A DNA stretch of 64,000 nt, from positions 434,001 through 498,000 of the forward strand of contig NZ_JANUCJ010000001.1 in assembly GCF_024807615.1 (NCBI RefSeq), in the 5' to 3' direction. This DNA comes from Tsukamurella ocularis. Its GTDB lineage: Bacteria > Actinomycetota > Actinomycetes > Mycobacteriales > Mycobacteriaceae. This document shows, in pieces, positions 28,911-40,447 of this stretch (position 1 is the first letter of the stretch; each line of letters starts with the position of its first letter). Made by a program: the position numbers and the translations under genes. The notes below the pieces were generated by a model, which was given only the letters and a program-made list of their open reading frames with translations, made no database searches and was not told the DNA's origin.

Positions 28911-30493
28911 GCCACCGTGCCCGGTGCCGCGACGGCCGCCGCCTGAGTCTGTGCCGTCGTGATCGACTCGTATCGATAGTCATCGCGATCGAATCCTGTA
29001 CTGCGTCGATACGATTGGAGCAGCGTCCACGGACGAACGTAGACGGCCTGCTTCTGCGAGTTGACGAAATAGGTGTTCGACCCGGCGCAGTGCACGTTGA
29101 AGTAGTGGTTCAGATTGGCCCCCTTCGTCACCATGTCCTTGTGGAACGCCTCCTGCGCACCGATCCGGACCTCGACCTTGGTCGCTCCCCGCGTGCGCGC
29201 TTCGGCCAACACCGACGAGATGTGTCGGATCGCGTTCTCGAGGATGTAGTGAAATGCCGTTCCGGTCCAGGAGTAGGGACCGACCATCAGCCATCGATTC
29301 GGTAGACCGGCGACCGATGTCGAGTGGTACGCCCGCAAGCCTTCGTCGTTGTAGTACACCCCCAGGTCGAACCCATCGGCCCCGACCACCGCTCCTTCCC
29401 GGTACGACTCAGGATCGGAGAACATCTCGTACCCGGTGGCGAGCACGAGTAGATCTGCCGGGTGACGCACCCCGTCGGCGGTCACGATCGCATCTCGCTC
29501 GATCCGCGCGATCGATGTCGTGTGCAGCTCCACGTTACGCCGATTGAAAACCGCGAGGTAGCCTCCGCCGAGGGTGCCCCGCGTACAACCGGCGCCGTAC
29601 GCGGGCCTCAACTTGCGGCGGGTCTCCTTGTCCCGGACACAGATCCACATCCAGAGGTCGTACAGACTATGCGCGCCGTGATCGAATCGCCGAGCGCCGA
29701 ATCCGAAGAGCCTGCCCGGCGTGTAGATCAAAACACGCAGCGCCACGTCCACGAACGCCAATGCCGAACCGTGGAGCAGGCCGGCCAGCCCCGGCACTCG
29801 GAGCAGCTGTTGCAGCCATCGAGGGTTGCGGAAGTCGGGCTTGGGGAAGTACCACTGCGGGGTCCGCTGGTAGATGTCGAGATGTGCCGCCCGCTCAGCG
29901 AGCGCCGGCGCGATCTGCACAGCGCTCGACCCGACACCGATCATCGCAGCGCGAATACCCGAGTAGTCGAACTCGTCGTCCCAGTCCGACGGGATCATCA
30001 CCTTCCCCTCGAAGTCTTCAAGACCTGGGATGTCCGGCTTGTCCTTCGGATTGATGTACGCACCCACCGCGCTGATGACGAACCGGCCGGTGATCTGCGA
30101 GCCGTCGTCGATGTGGAGGCGCCACAGGTGAGCCGCTTCGTCCCACTCTTCACGAACGATCGTGGTGTTCAGACGAACCTTGCGATCGAGCCCGGCGTCG
30201 CGCGCGAGACCGACGTGGTATTCCTGAATCTCGCCGCCTTTCGCGAAGAAGTGCGACCAGTCGGCCTTCGGTGCGAACGAGAACTGGTACGCGAGGAAGG
30301 GCAGATCCGCGCCGACATTGGGGTACGTGTTCGCCCGCCACGTCCCGCCCATCGCCGGAGCGCGATCCACCAGCACGAAGTCATGAATCCCGATCTCCTG
30401 CAGCTTGATACCTGCGCAGATACCTCCTGCTCCCGCGCCGATTACCACGACCTCGTAGTCGGGCTGAGGCCATTCCGAGCTGTCGTCGACCAT
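28907..30493 (-). CDS. Flavin-containing (Baeyer-Villiger type) monooxygenase, island copy 3
   Basis: A 528-residue enzyme. FAD motif GAGAGG near residue 17, NADPH motif GVGSSA near 185, long family motif GGTWRANTYPNVGAD. The Baeyer-Villiger fingerprint reads FEGKVMIPSDWD, with Ile where His is conserved. SDPESYREGAVVGADGFDLG is shared almost word for word with the enzyme at 15528. It leads its own operon with the SRPBCC gene, behind operator site 4. The three island copies differ enough to suggest different substrates rather than recent duplication. Confidence 0.88.
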   Translation of the reverse strand: MVDDSSEWPQPDYEVVVIGAGAGGICAGIKLQEIGIHDFVLVDRAPAMGGTWRANTYPNVGADLPFLAYQFSFAPKADWSHFFAKGGEIQEYHVGLARDAGLDRKVRLNTTIVREEWDEAAHLWRLHIDDGSQITGRFVISAVGAYINPKDKPDIPGLEDFEGKVMIPSDWDDEFDYSGIRAAMIGVGSSAVQIAPALAERAAHLDIYQRTPQWYFPKPDFRNPRWLQQLLRVPGLAGLLHGSALAFVDVALRVLIYTPGRLFGFGARRFDHGAHSLYDLWMWICVRDKETRRKLRPAYGAGCTRGTLGGGYLAVFNRRNVELHTTSIARIERDAIVTADGVRHPADLLVLATGYEMFSDPESYREGAVVGADGFDLGVYYNDEGLRAYHSTSVAGLPNRWLMVGPYSWTGTAFHYILENAIRHISSVLAEARTRGATKVEVRIGAQEAFHKDMVTKGANLNHYFNVHCAGSNTYFVNSQKQAVYVRPWTLLQSYRRSTGFDRDDYRYESITTAQTQAAAVAAPGTVA

Positions 30494-30546
30494 CTCGTCT
30501 CCATCCTGTGATGCTCACTGTCGATGAGCATGAACCTAGCTTCGAC

Positions 30547-30568
30547 TGACACGTCAGTCGACTAATTG
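30547..30568 (-). promoter_or_regulatory. Island operator site 4, upstream of FMO-SRPBCC operon
   Basis: TGACACGTCA with flanks forms the most symmetrical copy of the motif: TCGACTGAC and GTCAGTCGA are perfect nine-base arms around AC (30542-30561). On the minus strand it is preceded by CAATTAG, as at sites 1 to 3. It lies 54 bases from the monooxygenase start and 34 bases from site 5. Confidence 0.68.
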
Positions 30569-30591
30569 CTCCTCCAGCTTGCATGGGATCA

Positions 30592-30611
30592 GTTTAGTGA
30601 TTGACGTCTCA
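30592..30611 (+). promoter_or_regulatory. Island operator site 5, upstream of second SRPBCC gene
   Basis: TGACGTCTCA at 30602-30611, followed by GTCG and preceded by GTTTAGTGAT, is the island motif facing the plus-strand gene at 30678. It is the weakest match in the CAATTA block. A further GTCAGT at 30641-30646 may be a degenerate half-site. Confidence 0.52.
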
Positions 30612-30677
30612 GTCGTTGAATGATTTGATCTTACTCACAAGTCAGTTCGTTGCAGTCGCACCCTCAGGGAGTAGCCC

Positions 30678-31244
30678 GTGAACCAGCAACTCGTCCTCGC
30701 CACGGCGGCAGTCGCACTCGTCGCCGTCGTCCTCGGCGCCATCGTCCTCGCCGTTCTCGCCGCGGGCTCGGGAGGGCCACGGCGATTCGCTCTTCGCCGC
30801 CCCGAGCGGGCCGTCGACACCTACATAGACAGGGACGCGTCCTGGGCGGCGGCCGTTACCGCCGAGTCCTCCCAGTCGGCGGACGCCGTCTTCGCACTGG
30901 TCACCGAGCGGCCGTACCTCGGCCGGATCCCCTTCGTCGAAGGCCCGAATCCTCGGTCGGACGGACGGCGTGTCACCAGGACGCCGATCCTGGCCTTCGA
31001 AGAAGACGTGATGGACCAGCAGCGTCGGGTGCATACGACGGTCGGCACGGGCATCTCGGTCCCCCTCGTCATCGCTTCGTTCGCCCAGCGATTCCGAATC
31101 GAGGAGGGCGCCAACGGGTGCCGAGTCGAATGGGCGATCGCAGTGACTCCTCGGTGGATCGACTGGTTCCCACTTCGGTGGACCGCGTTCCTCGCACGGC
31201 CGGCGATGCGCATCGCACTGGGATGGATCCTGCGCGGAGCCTGA
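30678..31244 (+). CDS. Membrane-anchored SRPBCC-like protein, copy 2
   Basis: A 188-residue protein with an N-terminal membrane helix (about 6-28) and a soluble domain that resembles SRPBCC proteins (TAESSQSADAVFALVTER, RFRIEEGANGCRVEWAIAV). Its C terminus is alike in pattern to the SRPBCC protein at 28320. The GTG start follows AGGGAG by six bases. It is divergent from the third monooxygenase and has its own operator site. A role in handling membrane-associated lipid is inferred. Confidence 0.7.
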   Translation: MNQQLVLATAAVALVAVVLGAIVLAVLAAGSGGPRRFALRRPERAVDTYIDRDASWAAAVTAESSQSADAVFALVTERPYLGRIPFVEGPNPRSDGRRVTRTPILAFEEDVMDQQRRVHTTVGTGISVPLVIASFAQRFRIEEGANGCRVEWAIAVTPRWIDWFPLRWTAFLARPAMRIALGWILRGA

Positions 31245-31259
31245 ACCGGGGGCCGGCGC

Positions 31260-32243
<984 letters not shown>

Positions 32244-32253
<10 letters not shown>

Positions 32254-33281
32254 GCCTGCACCTCCTGCTTCAGAACCATATCCGCCACTCGTGCCCCGGT
32301 CACCGGAGCGAGCAGCAACCCGTTGCGGCCGTGCCCCGTCGCCGCGAAGACGCGGCCGCCGAGCGGCGCGATCACGGGGACGTTGCTCGCCGTCGTGGGC
32401 CGCAGACCGGCCGCGACCTCCACGAACTCGTACTCGCGGAGGAAGGGCAGCACGGCGAAGGCGTCATCCAGCAACTCCACGACAGGACCGATCCGCACAC
32501 CGAGGTCGTGGTCGTTCTCGTACTGCGTCGCGCCGACGACCACGCCGTCGGCGCGGGGCACCACGTACACCTGCCTGCCGCGCACCCGGGCGCGCACCGT
32601 CACTGCCGGGGGCGGAAGGCAGGTCGGTCCACGCCGCAGCCGCACCACCTCGCCCTTCACCGGCCGCACGCCCAGACCTGCCACAAGCGAACCGGAATCC
32701 GCACCGGCGCAAATGATCACGGCGTCACCTGGGAGGCCTTCGAGCGCCGCGGCGCCATCGACCGCCGCGGCACGGAAGGCCACGCCCTCCGCCGCGCACG
32801 CGGCCCGGAGCGCCCCGTGCAGCAGGCGGTTGTCGACCGAGATCTCGTCGGGTGCCGACGCGGCGGCCCGGATCCGCGGCGACGCACCGGGAACCGCGCG
32901 GGCCGCGGCCGACGGGCGCAGCGGTGCGAACAGCGCGGAGTCACCGATCGCGGCGGCGACGGTCTCCAGGTCGGCGGCGTCGCCCTCGTCGACGGCGAGG
33001 TGCACGGTGCCGCGCGACGTGATCAGCAGACCGTCGGCGTAGGGCTGCAGGTCGCGCGCGAATGCGTCCCACAGGCCCAGGGATTCGACGCCGAGCCGGT
33101 TCAACTCCTCCTCGCCGGGCCACGCCTCCGAGTACGGGGCGATCATGCCGCCCGCCACCCACGAGGCCCCCGACCCGGGCCGGGAATCGACGACGGTGAC
33201 GATGCCCCCACGCCGCGCCAGCGTCCAGGCGACGGTGAGGCCGACGGTGCCTCCGCCCACGACCGTCACAGTCTTCTTCAC
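32244..33281 (-). CDS. thiO: Glycine oxidase ThiO
   Basis: A 345-residue FAD enzyme that oxidises glycine to dehydroglycine for thiazole formation. The N-terminal motif VTVVGGGTVGLTVAWTLARR binds FAD, and GASWVAGGMIAP follows as in ThiO. The GTG start is preferred: a longer frame would begin at an ATG inside the riboswitch aptamer (TAATGCC), which is not credible. AAGGAAGG, the 3' end of the riboswitch, serves as ribosome binding site. Oxygen-dependent thiazole synthesis fits an aerobic actinomycete. Confidence 0.94.
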
Positions 33282-33289
33282 GCCTATGG

Positions 33290-33380
33290 ATCCTTCCTTC
33301 GCCGGCATTACCCGGATCAGGTCTGACGGTCAGGGGCGCCACGTGCCCCACTCTCAGCCCCGCGGCGGGAGCTCCCGTGT
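33290..33380 (-). promoter_or_regulatory. TPP riboswitch upstream of thiO-thiS-thiG
   Basis: On the minus strand the blocks are CACGGGAGC, then GGCTGAGAG, then ACCTGATCCGGGTAATGCCGG and GAAGGAAGG. All the universally conserved TPP-aptamer segments are present, and the match is stronger than in the thiC leader (ACCTGATCC against ACCTGTCC). It overlaps the thiO ribosome binding site, so control of translation is likely. thiE starts divergently just beyond it. Confidence 0.95.
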
Positions 33381-33421
33381 GTACGTGATTCAGCCTACTC
33401 CGCCACGCCTACGCTGGGGCC

Positions 33422-34087
33422 ATGATCTCCCCCCGCGAGCGGCTCGCCTCCGCCTCCCTGTACCTGTGCACCGATGCCCGCCGCGAGCGCGGCGACCTGG
33501 CCGAGTTCGTCTCCGCGGCGCTGCGCGGCGGCGTCGACATCGTGCAGCTACGCGACAAGGGCTCGGCGGGCGAGCGGGAGTTCGGAGCGATCGAGGCCGC
33601 ACAGGAGATCGACCTCGTCGCGCAACTGCGGGAGATCGCGCACGAGCACGGCGCGCTCGTTGCGGTGAACGACCGCGCCGACATCGCGTACGCCGCCCGC
33701 GCCGACGTGCTACACCTCGGCCAGGATGACCTGCCGGTGTCGATGGCCCGGGATATCGTCGGGCCGGACGTCGTGATCGGGCGGTCCACGCACGACGGTG
33801 CCCAGGCCCGCGCTGCCGCCGCCGAGGACGGCGTCGACTACTTCTGCACCGGACCATGCTGGCCCACACCCACCAAGCCGGGACGCGCAGCGCCGGGCCT
33901 GCCGTTGGTCCGCGAGACCGCCGCGATCGCGTCCACGCGGAAGTGGTTCGCGATCGGCGGCATCGACCTGGCGCGCGTCCCCGAGGTGACCGCCGCGGGC
34001 GCCGACGCCATCGTCGTCGTCCGCGCCATCACGGCCGCCGACGATCCCGAAGCCGCCGCCCGCGCCCTCAAGGCCGCCCTCCGCTGA
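33422..34087 (+). CDS. thiE: Thiamine-phosphate synthase ThiE
   Basis: A 221-residue TIM-barrel enzyme joining HMP-PP and thiazole phosphate to thiamine phosphate. Motifs: [36 protein letters not shown], and FAIGGIDL with the phosphate-binding Gly pair. [16 protein letters not shown] is the mobile loop. It is divergent from thiO; its leader is short and has no riboswitch of its own, so it may escape direct TPP control. Confidence 0.95.
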   Translation: MISPRERLASASLYLCTDARRERGDLAEFVSAALRGGVDIVQLRDKGSAGEREFGAIEAAQEIDLVAQLREIAHEHGALVAVNDRADIAYAARADVLHLGQDDLPVSMARDIVGPDVVIGRSTHDGAQARAAAAEDGVDYFCTGPCWPTPTKPGRAAPGLPLVRETAAIASTRKWFAIGGIDLARVPEVTAAGADAIVVVRAITAADDPEAAARALKAALR

Positions 34088-34097
34088 GCCGGGCGCC

Positions 34098-34180
34098 TCC
34101 CTAGCGGGAGGTGCTCCACCTTCGCGTGTCGTGCACTCCCTATGTCCATGGACATAGGGAGCTGGCCGCCCCGCTAGGGA
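34098..34180. repeat. 83-bp palindromic repeat element, copy A
   Basis: Bounded by TCCCTAGCGGG and CCCGCTAGGGA (11-base terminal inverted repeats, 12 with flanks). Inside lies a perfect 26-base palindrome at 34136-34161 centred on GTCCATGGAC. Copy B at 39500-39582 is the same length and aligns to it in reverse orientation over nearly its whole extent. Both copies sit between convergent genes. It could act as a bidirectional terminator, a REP-type element or a small non-autonomous insertion (MITE). No target duplication is obvious. Confidence 0.78.
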
Positions 34181-34204
34181 GCGCGCGGAAGGGAGTGCGG
34201 GGCG

Positions 34205-34675
34205 CTAGTCCTCCGCGAGGGCGCGGACCTGGACCTGGAGATCCGGCCAGGCGGCGGCGAAGGCGGGGTGCAGCTTGCGGTCGGTCACCGAGCCCAGCGA
34301 GACCCACTCCAACGCCGTGGACTCCTCGTTGGGCACGAGATCGCGCGGCTCGACGAGACGGGCGAGCACCGTCGTATAGGTCCAGCCGACCTGCGAGCGG
34401 GCGGTGACCACCTCGGAAAGTACCTCAAGTGACGTGGGCGGGAGGCCCGTCTCCTCGAAGGCCTCGCGGAGTGCGGCGTCGGCGGCGGACTCGTGCGAGT
34501 CGCGTGCTCCGCCGGGCAGCGCCCAGGTTCCGCCCTGGTGGCTCCACCATGCGCGGTGCTGCAGTAACACCCGGCTCTCGTCCGGCGACAGAGCCAACAG
34601 ACCCGCGGCGCCGAACCGGCCCCAGAACCGGGAGCCGTCCGGGTCGCGGACCCAGCCGTTCCCGTCACCCAACAC
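34205..34675 (-). CDS. mutT3: Nudix hydrolase, MutT3-like
   Basis: About 156 residues with the Nudix box GGARDSHESAADAALREAFEETGL and the family-specific GDGNGWV and FWGRFGAAGLL near the N terminus. Position (next to thiE, divergent from glnX) and these blocks match mycobacterial mutT3. Homologues clean up oxidised or damaged nucleotides; activity here is inferred. Start is uncertain: GTG at 34675 has GGTGG five bases upstream, but GTG codons at 34684 and 34705 are also open. Confidence 0.85.
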   Translation of the reverse strand: MLGDGNGWVRDPDGSRFWGRFGAAGLLALSPDESRVLLQHRAWWSHQGGTWALPGGARDSHESAADAALREAFEETGLPPTSLEVLSEVVTARSQVGWTYTTVLARLVEPRDLVPNEESTALEWVSLGSVTDRKLHPAFAAAWPDLQVQVRALAED

Positions 34676-34827
34676 GACTCCCACCGTAGCGGACGAAGCG
34701 GCCACTCGGGGCGCGCACAATGCGCGTCATCGCGTCTGCAGGAGGGGGTCGCGCGATAGGGTCGAAGGCACCACGTTCGCAGTGACCCGACCCGGCCGAA
34801 GGGTGGCTCTCAGGGAAGGAGCAGACG

Positions 34828-36165
34828 GTGACAGCCCAGGCGTCGAAGAATCGGCAGCTGTCGTCCCTGCGCCTCCGATCCTTTCCGGAATCCTCGGTAT
34901 TCGCGGAACTGCGGGAGTTCTTCACCTCCAGCCCGGGCAAGCTCGTCTCCATGGCTCTCGTGCTCATCACGATGTGCTTGTTCGCCGGATGGTTCACGTC
35001 TGCGGCGCAGCTCTCCCGAACCGAGGTGCTGCAGCAGAACCTGGCCGACTACGAGCCGCGCGCGCACGCCGCACAGGTCCTCTACAGCTCGCTCTCGGCG
35101 GCCAACGAGTCCGCCAACGCCGCCTTCGTCGCGGGCGGCCTCCCGTCCGACGAGATCCAGGGCAGCTACAGCATCGCCCTCGCCACCGCCGGCAAGGCGC
35201 TCATCACCTCCGCAACGAGCCTGCCGGCGGACGACGGCCGCGCTCACGACAACCTCGACACGATCGCGATGAACCTGCCCGTGTACACCGGCTTGGTCGA
35301 GACGGCGCGCACGAACAATCGGCTCGACAACTCGGTCGCTGCCGCCTATCTGGCGACGGCCTCGACCCTGATGCAGGACACCCTGCTGCCCGCGGCGGAG
35401 AGCTTCTACCGCGAGGAGACGGAGAACCTGCGCCGCACGCACGATCAGTTCGCCTCGCCGCCGTGGGCCATCTACGGGGTGCTCGGCATCGCGCTGGCGT
35501 CGGTACTGCTCACTCACCAGTACCTCGCGCGGCGCACGCAGCGCCGGGTCAACCGCGGCCTGGTTGTCGGGGCGGCGGCGCTGACGATCGCGATGACCTG
35601 GGTGGTGGTGGCGGGCTTCACCTCGTCGACCTATTCGCTGCGCGCCGAGCAGCGCGGGACCGCCGCGGTCGATGCGCTCTCGCAGGCCCGCACCCTCACG
35701 CAGAAGGCCCGATCCATGGAGACGATGGCGCTGGTGCAGCGCGGCGCCGGACGCGGCGTGCCGGCCACGGCCTTCGCCGAGACGCTGCAGAGCGCGGAGA
35801 AGGACCTCGAATCCGTCGCCGACTCCGACCCGCAGATCGCCGCCGCCGTCGATGCGGCGCGGGCCGACGCGCAGCGCTGGGTCACCGCGCACCAGCAGAT
35901 CGCGGCACGTGAGGCGACGGGCGACTACCTGGGTGCGACGCGGCTGGCCATCGGCACCGACCCCGGCTCCGCGGCCGTCGCGTACCGCTCCCTCGACGGG
36001 AACCTCACGGCGGCGATCGACCGGGCCCGCACCCTGTACCGCGACAACGTCAACACCGCCCGGTTCGCGATCGCCTTCTCCGGACCGGGCGCGTTCATCC
36101 TCTGCGTGCTCGCTGCCGCTGGGGTCGCCGCGGGCTTCTACCCCCGGGTCAGGGAGTACCGATGA
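34828..36165 (+). CDS. glnX: GlnX-like membrane sensor protein (Rv0412c homologue)
   Basis: A 445-residue protein with four membrane helices (about 41-60, 213-233, 250-270 and 420-440) and two large extracytoplasmic helical loops. By place and length it is the GlnX partner of PknG and GlnH in mycolic-acid bacteria. There, GlnH senses aspartate/glutamate outside and GlnX passes the signal to the PknG kinase. The GTG follows AGGGAAGGAG. Its stop overlaps the glnH start by four bases. Confidence 0.9.
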   Translation: MTAQASKNRQLSSLRLRSFPESSVFAELREFFTSSPGKLVSMALVLITMCLFAGWFTSAAQLSRTEVLQQNLADYEPRAHAAQVLYSSLSAANESANAAFVAGGLPSDEIQGSYSIALATAGKALITSATSLPADDGRAHDNLDTIAMNLPVYTGLVETARTNNRLDNSVAAAYLATASTLMQDTLLPAAESFYREETENLRRTHDQFASPPWAIYGVLGIALASVLLTHQYLARRTQRRVNRGLVVGAAALTIAMTWVVVAGFTSSTYSLRAEQRGTAAVDALSQARTLTQKARSMETMALVQRGAGRGVPATAFAETLQSAEKDLESVADSDPQIAAAVDAARADAQRWVTAHQQIAAREATGDYLGATRLAIGTDPGSAAVAYRSLDGNLTAAIDRARTLYRDNVNTARFAIAFSGPGAFILCVLAAAGVAAGFYPRVREYR

Positions 36166-37142
36166 TGCGCCGCACACTGCAGGGGATCGCCCTCGCTCTG
36201 ACCGTCGCGCTGGCGTCGACGGGCTGCGTCGTCGCTGCGCCCGAGGCCCCCGGTGACGCGGTGACCGGCGTCGTCCAGCCGGTGCCCGGCTCCGGCTCCA
36301 TCGTCCCGACCGATGCCCCGATACCGTCCGAGGTGTCGATGTGCACCGCGACGCCGTCCCCGTCGGGTCTGCCCGCGCCGGGTCAGATGGTGCCGGGCAC
36401 GACGATGGCGGACATCCAGGACCGTGGCCGCCTCGTGGTGGGCATCGACATCGGCTCCAACCTGCTCTCCTTCCGCGACCCCATCACGGGCGAGATCAAG
36501 GGCTTCGACGCCGACGTCGCGCACCAGATCGCCGCCGCGATCTTCGGCGACCCCGACCGCATCCACTTCCGGATCCTCTCCACCGCCGAGCGGCAGAGGG
36601 CGCTCGTGGAGGGCACCGTCGACGTGGTGGTCAAGACGATGTCGGCTACCTGCGAGCGGGCGAAATCGGTGGCCTTCTCCGCCACCTACTTCATCGCCCA
36701 GCAGCGCATCCTGGCACCGCGGGGCGCGCCGATCAACACCGTCGGCGATCTCTCCGGACGGCGGGTGTGCGAGGTGCGGGGCACCACCTCGCTCGACCGG
36801 GTGCGCCGGCTGGTGCCGAGCGCGTCCGTCGTCGCCGTGGACTCCTGGTCGGACTGCCTCGTGATGCTGCAGCAGTCGCAGGTGGACGCGATCTCCACCG
36901 ACGACGCGATCCTCGCCGGGCTCGAGGACCAGGACCCGAACCTCACCATCACCGGTCCGTCGATGGGGCTCGAGTACTACGCCGTCGGCGTCGGGAAGAA
37001 CCGGACCGACCTCGTGCGTTTCATCAATGGGGTGCTTCTGCGGATGGCCTTCGACGGGACGTGGATGCGCCTGTACAACCAGTGGTTCGCGCCGTCGCTC
37101 GGCCAGGTCTGGTCGGCGCCGGCGGCGAGGTACGAGGGGTGA
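36162..37142 (+). CDS. glnH: Amino-acid-binding lipoprotein GlnH
   Basis: A 326-residue solute-binding protein (family 3). The signal sequence ends in the lipobox ASTGC with Cys22 lipidated. RGRLVVGIDIGSNLLSFRDP and GEIKGFDADVAHQIAAAIF are the first lobe motifs of polar amino acid binding proteins. No permease or ATPase follows; instead it lies between glnX and pknG. That supports a sensing role (aspartate/glutamate) rather than transport. Confidence 0.93.
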   Translation: MMRRTLQGIALALTVALASTGCVVAAPEAPGDAVTGVVQPVPGSGSIVPTDAPIPSEVSMCTATPSPSGLPAPGQMVPGTTMADIQDRGRLVVGIDIGSNLLSFRDPITGEIKGFDADVAHQIAAAIFGDPDRIHFRILSTAERQRALVEGTVDVVVKTMSATCERAKSVAFSATYFIAQQRILAPRGAPINTVGDLSGRRVCEVRGTTSLDRVRRLVPSASVVAVDSWSDCLVMLQQSQVDAISTDDAILAGLEDQDPNLTITGPSMGLEYYAVGVGKNRTDLVRFINGVLLRMAFDGTWMRLYNQWFAPSLGQVWSAPAARYEG

Positions 37143-39479
<2,337 letters not shown>

Positions 39480-39499
39480 CGCGCGCCCCGCTCGCGCGC

Positions 39500-39582
39500 T
39501 CCCTAGCGGGGCGGCCGCCTCCCCATGTCCATGGACGTGGGGAATGCACGGCGCGCAATGGCTATTCACGTCCCGCTAGGGA
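39500..39582. repeat. 83-bp palindromic repeat element, copy B
   Basis: Ends are TCCCTAGCGGG and CCCGCTAGGGA, as in copy A. The internal palindrome is shorter and has one mismatched pair (39521-39542, centred on GTCCATGGAC). Aligned in reverse orientation to 34098-34180, most positions agree and the lengths are equal. It lies between the convergent pknG and siderophore ATPase genes. Confidence 0.76.
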
Positions 39583-39607
39583 CCGTTGCGGCGGTGCTGC
39601 GGCCCCC

Positions 39608-40447
39608 CTACTCCGAGCCGGTACGGCGGGTGCCGATCGGCACGATGCACGGGCGGCCCGGGGCGACGGGATCGTCGATCACCTTGGAGTGGAGCCCGAA
39701 GGTCTCGCGCAGCATCTCCTCGCTGATGACGTCCGCAGGCGCACCCTGGGCGACCACGGCACCGTCCTTCATCGCGATGATGTTGTCGCTGTAGCGGATG
39801 GCGAGGTTCAGGTCGTGCAGCACCATGACGATGGTCCGCCCCTGGCTGCTGAGCTCATCGACGAGGTCGAGCACGTCGAGGGCGTGTGAGAGATCGAGGT
39901 AGGTGGTGGGCTCGTCGAGCAGCAGCAGGTCGGTGCCTTGCGCGAGGGTCATCGAGATCCACACCCGCTGCCGCTGGCCGCCGGAGAGGGAGTCGACGGT
40001 GCGGTCCGCGAGATCGCGGACGCCGGTCTGCTCGAGCGCGGCGTCGACGACCTCGGCGTCGTCGGAGCTCCATTGCCGCAGCCAGGTCTGATGGGGGTGC
40101 CGGCCGCGGGCCACGAGGTCGCCGACGGTGAGGCCCTCAGGCGCAAGCGGGCTCTGCGGCAGCAGGCCCATCGTCGTCGCGATCTGCTTCGACTTGAGCT
40201 TGGCGATGTCCTTCCCGTCGAGCACCACGTGCCCGGACGAGGGCTTGATCAATCGGGCCAGGGTGCGCAGCAGCGTCGACTTGCCGCAGCCGTTGGGGCC
40301 GATGATCGTGGTGACGACGCCCGACGGGATGTCGAGGTCCAGGTCGTCGAGGATCGTCACCGGTCCATAGCCGGAGGTGACCTTGCGGGCGCCCAGGCGC
40401 GACGGTGCCGTCGTCGCGGTTTCGGTGGTGGTCACGGCCTGATTCAC
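39608..40447 (-). CDS. Iron-siderophore ABC transporter ATP-binding protein (FecE/FepC family)
   Basis: A 279-residue ATPase: Walker A GPNGCGKSTLL, signature LSGGQRQRVWI, Walker B LLLLDEPTTYLD, switch His in VMVLHDLN. LPQSPLAPEGLTVGDLVARGRHPHQ is typical of ferric-siderophore ATPases. The GTG start overlaps the permease stop by three bases. Third gene of the operon starting at 42635. Confidence 0.94.
   Translation of the reverse strand: MNQAVTTTETATTAPSRLGARKVTSGYGPVTILDDLDLDIPSGVVTTIIGPNGCGKSTLLRTLARLIKPSSGHVVLDGKDIAKLKSKQIATTMGLLPQSPLAPEGLTVGDLVARGRHPHQTWLRQWSSDDAEVVDAALEQTGVRDLADRTVDSLSGGQRQRVWISMTLAQGTDLLLLDEPTTYLDLSHALDVLDLVDELSSQGRTIVMVLHDLNLAIRYSDNIIAMKDGAVVAQGAPADVISEEMLRETFGLHSKVIDDPVAPGRPCIVPIGTRRTGSE

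Noticed and set aside
33282-33308. ATG inside the riboswitch as thiO start
   Set aside because: It lies in the conserved GGGTAATGCC of the aptamer; the GTG downstream has a proper ribosome binding site.
34136-34161. Central palindrome of repeat copy A as a CRISPR-like repeat
   Set aside because: Only two dispersed copies exist and no spacer pattern or cas genes.
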